Shown here piece by piece: positions 56,506 to 64,000 of a DNA stretch of 64,000 bases. The notes under the pieces were generated by a model that saw only the letters and a list, made by a program, of their open reading frames with translations, made no database searches and was not told the DNA's origin. The stretch comes from Epiperipatus broadwayi (lineage: Eukaryota > Onychophora > Udeonychophora > Euonychophora > Peripatidae). Position 1 is the stretch's first letter, and each line of letters starts with the position of its first letter. Where the stretch lies: positions 558,001 to 622,000 of the forward strand of contig JAQFVV010006295.1 in NCBI GenBank assembly GCA_028023455.1. Direction: 5' to 3'. Position numbers and translations under genes: made by a program.

Positions 56506-59500
56506 TGTATTTATCCTGAAAATTTGTATTAATTTTTAAAAAAAACTATCTGTAGTTTCTTTTTTTCATAAATATATATGAACATTTAAAAATAACTTTT
56601 TAGCTATTACAAAAAACATCGTAAAAAGAACTTGTAAGACTTAAAAAGCCTTTTGAAAATATATTTTAATGGGTATTGAATTTTCTGTTAGATGACATAT
56701 CATATGATATGTCCAACATACAATTTTTATGCTATAAGTAGTTATTGACTGCTCTTCATGAATGAATTGTGGTGTGGATTGACAAAAATTGTGGAAACAT
56801 TAACTCCATTTAATATTTTCCATACTCTTTTATTGTGCCTATTTTTAAAAGTTCTAAAAAATTAAATCATATATTATTTTCTATATATATAATTTATTTT
56901 TTTATTCTGTAAAAATTCTAATTAATTTTTTATTTTTTTTAACTATGTCTAAATATTTTAATTAACTAATATGATGACGGTATGCAATTTTTTACGTTTA
57001 AAGTTCTTTCTTTTATATCTACTGATAATATTCTTTCTTAATTGTTTTCTTACCTCTAAGTTTTTATTTTTGCTATATATTTTAATTTGAGATTTTACTG
57101 GATTTTTCTGAAATATTTTTTATTTAGAAATTTTATTAAAAATGATTTTTGGAAATTTTACTTATTTCAAAATTTTAATATTATCCATTATTTTATTTCT
57201 GCTACAATAAAAAAGAGAATAACATTGTAGAATTCCTTTTAGGAAGAATTTATCTTTAGAGAAACATTTTTTTTGACTTTTTAAATATCTTTACTTTTTT
57301 TTTTTTTTTAACAAAATTCAATTTTTATATCTGATTTTTTAATTTTATATTGAATAACAATATATTCTCATATGTTAATTACTATTCTGATACTTTTTTC
57401 AATTTTCTTTATTTTTATTTTGTTCAACTTGAATTACTTTCTTTTATTCATTGTCATTGCGTACGTTTTACAAATTATGTATTTGAGAAACTAAGATGCA
57501 TTGGGAATTTCAGAATCCTATCTAACATTTTAAAATATTGAAAAAAAATAAAGATTTTTTTTTAAACATTTGTGTAATAAAAATAACATGCTCAAATTGT
57601 ATTTAAATACATTATTGATTTATAAATTTTAATGATTTATAATTTTAGTAATAATCTGAAATAGTAAAAAAATAATTATTTTATACCATTCTTGCATTTT
57701 AGTGCAGTCAGTTGTTTAGTAATATTTTCATAATTTAATTGTTAAATGATACCATTTTCAATAAATATTATCAGTAGATTATGTAAATTGCTCTGGTAAA
57801 GATTATTTCTTAAAATATTTTTAATATGATTGAAAATGTATAAGGATCGTTCTCCACTTGTGTTGCAAATAAGTAACAAAATTTTTTAGAAATTTTTTCA
57901 CATTAAGAAAAGTAAATTGTAAGCCATTAATTAATACTTTGTATATCTCAAACAGTAGATTAATATTTTTATCTTTGATGTATTTCTAAACATGATGGAT
58001 TTTGTTTTGAAAATAGTAGTGTCCAAAATAATTATAGTCCCCAGTAATAGTAAAATTGTGCTACAATGCAGGTCAGATTTATGTTTTCCAGAGTTATTAA
58101 GTTAATGATCAGATCTGTCATTTGGTAGCTGAGGAATATATACCCTATAGTTGTCTGAAAATAATGTATTGCATTTAAATATTGCTTGCTATTTTACAAT
58201 TATTGTAAGCTATTCTTTATATATTATTAAAATTACAAAATATTTTAAATTTTTTTAAATATATCATTACAATATGAAACTCATTTTTCTTTTTATTTTA
58301 ATATCAAATAAAGTTTCTTTTTTCTAGCCTAAAGTTTTTTCACTTTTATTAGTTAAATTGTTTGTTGATAATTAATTTCACACATTTTCTTTTTAATGCT
58401 TTTTATTGATATTTTTCTTTTTCAACATTGATTTCCTAGCAGTTTTCAACAGGTTGTAAATGATATGTTACTTAACATTTTTATAACATGCAATTTTGTT
58501 TCACAAACAAAAAAAAAATCTTTATGCAGGGTTATTCTGAAATCCTTGATTCTTGATTTTTTTTTTTATTTGGATTCAAAAATTTTATTAATTTTAACAG
58601 CTATTCAAATTCATATATGTATCTACAATAGCAAAATATTTGTTTGAAAAAGATTATCAATTAAAGAAAAATTAAATTTTAACAGTTTTAAATGAAAAAG
58701 TTTAAATATAATTTATTAAATATAATTTATAGGTAAATATTATGTTCAAAAGATTAATTAAAAATGGAAAAAGTAAATACATTCATTACTTATATTTATT
58801 TATTTAATAAAGAATTCTGCATTATGTATGTGGGTGAAAAATTAATAATAAAAATTATGAATTTTTGTTTGCTACTTCATAAATTTTTATCTGTTATAAA
58901 AGTGACTGAATTCTTAAATGCTTTGTAGTGTTTTTCTGTTGACATTTTGAAAATGAACATTTAGCATAGAATTGTAAACTTATTGCTTCTTTTGTTTCAT
59001 AAACATTTGAAAATCAATAACAAATAAATTGAAATGTTTTTTAACAATTCAGTTTTTTCTTAAAGGAAAGATTTTACTCTTTGAGAATCTTTTTGGTAAC
59101 TAGTTGCAAATCATTATGTATTGTATACACATTGTAAGAATAACAGGCCTGATTTAAAAATAAATAAATATTTAATTCAATTTTTAATCTATACTATGAA
59201 TATACTCTTTATGTATATTTTTATTATATCATGATAACTAACATTAAAAAATTGACCAGATATTAAAAGTTTTGACCATAATTTTATCTGTTATTCTTTT
59301 GAAAGTAAACTTTTAGATTTTTGGTTATCATATTTTTTTATATAACTGAGAATCAATGTGCATTGTGGATATTTACGTAGTACATAGATAAACATCTTTG
59401 ATCAGATTTTTTTAACAATTTTAACTTTTTATTAATAAGTGCGCTATAGCAATTATAGCATTTGTTTATTATAAGTTTCAGAATAATATTCTGCCTGCAT

Positions 59501-59880
59501 TAAAATATTTTTGACATTTTAAATTATCTAAAGTATATAAAAATATCTATATACATACACTCAAACATATACATATATTTTTATGTACTTGATAACAATC
59601 AACCCTTAAGTTATCAACAATCTCAAACTGTAGTCGGTAACCTCCTTTAACAATAAAAATGGTACCACCTTTATGGTCTGATATATTTATATAGTCACTA
59701 AAGACTGCAACTTGATCAAGATTGCAACTTGTCTCAGTAAAAAAATCTTTATATACACATCATCTTAATGATTTTTATGAAAGATATTTCTAATTTTGTA
59801 CCTTAGAAGTCATGACTTCATTACCTTACATTAAATAAGAAATGATTATAAGTAATATACAATTAAACTAAAAATTTTGA
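56506..59880. other. AT-rich non-coding stretch
   Basis: Very high A+T with long T and A runs. I see nothing identifiable. Confidence 0.5.
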
Positions 59881-60016
59881 CATGCAAAATTAAAAACTAA
59901 CAAAATATGAAATATTATGTATATGTGTTTGTATATATAGGTAATTTTCATGCAAAATTAAAAACTAACAAAATATGAAATATTATGTATATGTGTTTGT
60001 ATATATAGGTAATTTT
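59881..60016. repeat. perfect 68-bp tandem duplication
   Basis: The 68-bp unit beginning CATGCAAAATTAAAAACTAA and ending ATAGGTAATTTT is present twice (59881-59948, 59949-60016) without a mismatch, implying a recent event. Confidence 0.97.
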
Positions 60017-60419
60017 ATTTATTTATGTAATGCCAAAAGTTATAAATTTGTATGATAAAAGATTTGTTTTGTATTATAAAATTGTATATTATTAAAATAT
60101 TGAAATATATTATCATTTATAGTTCCAAGGAAATGCTAACTAACCAAAAGTATTGAAAAAGGAAAATATCGATGAAAAGTAATAAAATTAAAATGTGAAA
60201 TTGAATTTCAGTATAATATATATCATAGTAGATTATTAATATTTAATATGGGGAAAAAAAAGAATATTGTTAAAAAAAATTGGAATTTTATTAGTGGTTT
60301 TTTTTATTTTATTTTGCATTTATAATTCTTTTCTTTATTTTTTTCTTTCTTTAAATATACAATCCTTAATATTTTTCAGAAGCTTGTATAAATGTGATTA
60401 TCAGATGATGTAATTTATG

Positions 60420-61508
60420 AGGTTAACATTATTGGACTATTTTTATCATCTAGTTGAAATTGTTAAATGCTTTTATAAAATTAAAATTTTATATAGTCTT
60501 TTCTAAATGCATTCAAATGTTATAATAACTCATGATAATATGGAATATATTAATGACAGATAATATAGGAATTAACCTATGACTTTTAGATTCATGAATA
60601 TTGAATTTAAGGTGACATTATAATCAAGTGTACAACAGGCAGTAGAAATTTATATAGTTTTCCATATAAGAGTTCTCCTGATTTCTCTAGTCATTGAGGG
60701 GGGGGGGGGCAAGTTTAATATTTGTTTTCCAAATATTTTGGATTATTGTGCTAGGTTGACATATGGGATTTGCCATAGTTATATGAGCAATATTCTTATG
60801 CCAATATTCTGCCCAATATTATTGTGTTTTCCAATCAAACATGTTTATTGATGGTTGGATGGTCTGCTGCTTTAGAAACATCTGTTTTTTTCTTCATGAC
60901 TATTGTTTTTTTTTTACTCATTTTTCAATGGAGTAGGGGATTAGTTTCATTGATATATATATATCCTTCCACATTCATGTTGTATTTCATAAATTTATTT
61001 CTTGTGCTTCTGCATTTCAAGTTAGATTTTATAGAGAGTAGAATAAGACATTGATTGCAAATTTTCTTTAGTTTGTCTATCATTCTTGATTTGTAAGAAT
61101 CCATTATAGTATCTATAATTGTTTTGTGTTGTTATTTGATTTTTTTTTTTGTCAATTTGAGATTTTATTAATGATAGATTATGGATAACCATTCTTTTTG
61201 CAAGTTTATTTTATATTGGATGTCTTTTTTTATGTCACTAGCTTCTGAACAAACTTGTATTGCTTTGTTATTCCACTTGCTGAATTTTTATTGTGATTAA
61301 ATGTATGTGGTAAATATTTTCTCGTGTGTGTATGTCAGTTTTCTGTAAACAATAGTTTTGATTTGCCACAAGGACATCTAATAATGTGAATTTTTGTCCT
61401 TGTTCTAATTTTTTTATAAATTCAATTGAAGGAAATATACTATTGATATGTATCCAGAATGTTTGTAATAGTATTTTCTCCATATGGTTGTACAACAAAT
61501 GTCAGACT
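60420..61508 (-). pseudogene. PLE fragment, left arm of palindrome
   Basis: Minus-strand reading from the centre: FVVQPYGE then, after a shift, LLQTFWIHINSIFPSIEFIKKLEQGQKFTLLDVLV (61498-61380 region), the end of the PLE RT. QKTDIHTRENIYHIHL follows, as in the 45.3 kb PLE. The GIY-YIG region (YEIQHECGRIYI) lies near 61000-60940, and the 3' part with NQTC.IGKHN-like sequence near 60830. A decayed tRNA-like tail follows at about 60640-60560 (B-box position GGAATTAACCT on plus). Dead by frameshifts and loss of most of the RT. Confidence 0.75.
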
Positions 61509-61514
61509 GCATCA
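61509..61514. repeat. centre of PLE palindrome
   Basis: CAGACT-GCATCA-AGTCTG (61503-61520): the two PLE arms start right beside a 6-nt centre. Confidence 0.8.
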
Positions 61515-62400
61515 AGTCTGTTTGTTATATTGCCACATGGTGAAGCACGATTACACATATTCCAAACATATATTACCAATAAAGTATCTCTTTCAGTTAA
61601 ATTCACAACAGAATTATAAGAACAAAGAAGGCTTATTAAATGTTCTTATGCTAATAATACTTCATGATAGAATCAAAACTTACCACTCACTCATGAAAAG
61701 ATATCAGAAAGCTGAAAAATGCAATTATACTTTCACTATGGAACAGCAAAAGAAGTTTTATTACAAGCCAGTGATAGAAAAAGAGAAGTCCATCATGGAG
61801 CAAAATCACACGAGTAATGAATATCCATTATCTGTCATTAAGGAACATGAAAAAGATAATAACAACAACAAAAAAAGTAAAATACAATGATAGGTATTGT
61901 AGGGTGTTGTATAAAGTAAGAATGGTAGACAAACTAAAGAAAACCTACAATTTATATATCAGGGTAGCTTTCTAAACCCATTACATATTCAAAGAATTCT
62001 GACATCTGTAAAACCTAATAGAAATATTTAAAATAATTTTATCTATGAAATATGTGAATGCAAAAGAACATATATTGATAAAATTAGATGGCTTGTTGGA
62101 AAATATTTAAAAATCATAAATTATTGATTGGAGATAAGAAATGAGTAAAGAAGCAGACTGCATGTTCAATACATATGTACTATTGGAAAACCCAAGAAGA
62201 ATGGACAAAAAAGGGGGAAAAAATTAAAAGAAGCTACTCACATAATAGCAATTACTTACTAAAGCTTACAATAAGTGGCGTAGAGATAGTGGAAAAATTT
62301 TGCTGCTACATCATGTAATACTGTAAATCATTTTAATGTGATAATCCACAATGTTTGATGACCTTGCTCTTAAAGGTGGAGATGGTGGAAATTAAATCAG
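61515..62400 (+). pseudogene. PLE fragment, right arm of palindrome
   Basis: Starts at the same point of the PLE as the left arm: FVILPHGEARLHIFQTY, the sequence just after the lost YVDD. KVSLSVKFTTEL comes next. FTMEQQKKFYYKPVIEKEK then parallels the 45.4 kb copy (YGTEQKKFVQKPVILKK). The GIY-YIG region near 62045-62100 reads YEICECKRTYI. The terminal LLLKVEMVEI-like sequence at 62366-62395 is shared with the end of the 44-46 kb PLE. The 143-residue frame at 61459-61890 mixes the correct frame with out-of-frame sequence. Not functional. Confidence 0.75.
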
Positions 62401-62575
62401 AAAGATCCTCAGAGATAAATATATAAAATTTCTACTAACTGTTTGCATTAAATGATTAGTACATCACTTTAAATTCAATATTTACAAATCCAAACATTAT
62501 CAATTCAAATCCTATGCTAGAACTCATGGATCATGCCAATAATACCTGTAGAAGAGAATAGCATCATTCAAAATA
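62396..62575 (+). repeat. tRNA-derived SINE-like tail, decayed
   Basis: AAATTCAATATTTACAAATC and the following TTCAAATCC (62504-62512, B-box-like) align with the tail of the 43.2 kb copy on its minus strand. So does CATGCCAATAATACCTGTAGAAGAGAATAG. The A box is no longer recognisable. Confidence 0.6.
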
Positions 62576-62580
62576 GTTTA

Positions 62581-63030
62581 TACTGATCTATATATTCAAA
62601 CTTATCAAATTGTATTTGGAAAGGTATAAATAAAGTTTGAATTCTTCTAAAATCATTTAACAATTTCAAAGAGTTAATGGAAATAATTCAATATATATTT
62701 AATTATATAAATACATTCTTGAGACTTTTGAGGAATTTGCTGTTAACTGAAAGAAGACCCTTTGATTCCTCTTGAAAGAAATCGAGCAGAGCAAATTCAT
62801 AATGTCCACTCTATACATTCTTGTCTTTGCAGTTGTTATTACTATGTGATTATTTATATAGTATACAAACATAGATGGGCTCTTCAACAACACACATTAG
62901 CCAGTGATGAGTTTATTGGTTTTTTATCTCTGAGTTTAAGATAAAAAAACACCATGGTTTTCCTTGTCACTTACCTGATAAAGCAGAATGAATGTGTGTG
63001 TGAATGAAAAAAATTTTTCTAATAGATATT
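62581..63030. other. AT-rich non-coding stretch
   Basis: No coding similarity. The two overlapping 60-64 residue frames at 62699-62944 on opposite strands have no motif. Confidence 0.45.
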
Positions 63031-63037
63031 TACAATC

Positions 63038-64000
63038 ATGATAAACGTAAATCATGGCTTTTATTCTCAGGAGGCTGTAAAGTCATCAGCTGGCCGAAGG
63101 TGGAGGGTACTACCTGATCGTGGACTCAGGCTGGCATTTGATGATGACATTTTAAGTACTTACAATTGCAGATCACTTTCACATGAAGGAAGATTGCAAG
63201 AACTGACTCATATTAAATGAGACATTATTGGACTTTGTGAAGTTAGAAGAAAAGGTGAAGGCACATATATTGGAATTACAAGTGGATTAGGATTCATTAT
63301 AAATAAAAAGTGGAAGAACAACAGTGTGGAGATTGAAGATGTATTGGACAGAGTGGCAAGATATTCAACTTAATAGCAGATACCAAATGCAGATAATTCA
63401 GGTTTTTGCTCCAACAAGTTCTCATAGTGATGAAGTTGTAGAAGATTTTTATATGGATGTAAAAAAGGCTTTTGATCAAATCAAACAACATTTTATAATT
63501 GTTAGGAATGGCTTTAATGCTAGAATTGGTAAACAATTGAAAGATGAAAGTGCTTTAGGTAAATTTGGTTATAGAGGACATAGATTCGTGGAGTTTGCAG
63601 AATAAGAAAAACTTTGTATTATGAATTCTTTTTTTTTTTTTGAGAAAAATGTTAAAAAGTAATGGGCGTGGAAGCATTCAAATGAAGGTATAGCAGAATT
63701 GGATTATATTTTGACTAACAGAAAATAGATATTTCAAGATTGTAATATTCAACACAGGAAGTGATCATCCATTAGTGAGATGTAAGATTCATGTTAATGC
63801 AAAACTAGAGAGACAAAAAATTTATTAAGAAAAATAGTATTCACAGTTGATATTCCTAATTTTCAGAAACATTCTAATGAATTTAAATTAGAACTTGCAA
63901 ATCATTTTCAAATATTAGCAGATTTTGAATATGGATTCATGTTAATGCAAAACTAGAGAGACAAAAAATTTATTAAGAAAAATAGTATACACAGTTGATA
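63038..64000 (+). pseudogene. RTE-type LINE, endonuclease region, cut by window end
   Basis: Frames on the plus strand read through the APE-like endonuclease of RTE LINEs. TYNCRSLSHEGRLQEL is followed by a stop, then DIIGLCEVRRKGEG (the E of the catalytic pocket), GFIINKKW, and RYQMQIIQVFAPTSSHSDEVVEDFY. Next comes IVRNGFNARIGK, where the catalytic GDFN motif has become NGFN. ESALGKFGYRGHRFVEFAE, then NSFFF, and a decayed IDYILTN.K segment at about 63700-63730 follow. Stops and shifts, plus the lost Asp, make it inactive. It may be the same family as the remnant at 7.7-8.7 kb, but the two cover different parts. Confidence 0.85.
63786..64000. repeat. duplication inside the RTE LINE, 148-bp offset
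   Basis: GATTCATGTTAATGCAAAAC and the next ~47 bases occur at 63786-63852 and again at 63934-64000, nearly identical, 148 bp apart. The second copy continues past the window edge, so a longer tandem array is possible. Confidence 0.9.

Noticed and set aside
1-64000. CRISPR array, bacterial operon or integron
   Set aside because: No regularly spaced repeats of that kind; the content is eukaryotic retroelements throughout.

Overview
The window looks like intergenic or intronic DNA from an animal, probably an invertebrate. It is very A+T-rich, has no long host reading frame, and is built almost entirely from mobile elements and AT-rich filler. The mix of Penelope-like elements (PLEs), RTE-type LINEs, Ty3/Gypsy elements, tRNA-derived sequences and hammerhead-bearing repeats is animal-like. 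I cannot name the species from sequence alone.

Layout. 1-1.7 kb: 3' end of a non-LTR retrotransposon. 3.2-4.3 kb: broken PLE, minus strand. 5.8-7.6 kb: three copies of a ~200-240 bp repeat (here 'family A') whose sense strand carries a hammerhead-ribozyme motif; two copies stand head to head. 7.7-8.7 kb: RTE-type LINE remnant. 9.5-10.3 kb: two inverted-repeat elements. 12.7-13.1 and 17.6-18.1 kb: two copies of a second inverted-repeat family ('family M') that also contains a hammerhead-like core. 14.4-16.9 kb: PLE with direct terminal repeats. 18.1-21.5 kb: badly decayed Gypsy pol, minus strand.

21,835-37,756: a structurally complete 15.9 kb Ty3/Gypsy retrotransposon, the only intact coding unit here. 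Its LTRs are unusually long (about 4.77 kb each, 60% of the element). The 6.4 kb interior holds a tRNA-Lys-type primer site, a separate 463-residue coiled-coil ORF, a short gag, and a 1090-residue protease-RT-RNase H-integrase pol. Pol lies in the -1 frame behind a GTTAAAC slippery site next to the gag stop. A polypurine tract precedes the 3' LTR.

37.8-42.9 kb: AT-rich DNA with one Gypsy fragment. 43.0-46.2 kb: two PLE copies in opposite orientation, one interrupted by a retroposed family A copy with a 12-bp target duplication. Both PLE copies run directly into tRNA-like (A box/B box) tails. About 47.1 kb: a CpG-richer patch with a good 5' splice site, possibly a host first exon. 47.2-60.4 kb: mostly featureless, apart from two more family M copies and local tandem duplications. 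60.4-62.6 kb: a diverged PLE palindrome with a 6-nt centre, both arms again ending in the tRNA-like tail. 63.0-64.0 kb: RTE-type LINE endonuclease region, cut by the window edge.

How the parts fit. The Gypsy element encodes everything expected for its own cycle apart from an envelope. The PLEs all have broken RT active sites and cannot be active themselves. Related active PLEs elsewhere are the plausible machinery for the hammerhead repeats and the PLE-tRNA chimeras, because hammerheads are an established feature of PLEs and of the small elements called retrozymes. The most promising leads are the hammerhead repeats, the PLE-tRNA chimeric tails with palindromic arrangement, and the giant-LTR Gypsy with its extra coiled-coil ORF and candidate frameshift signal.
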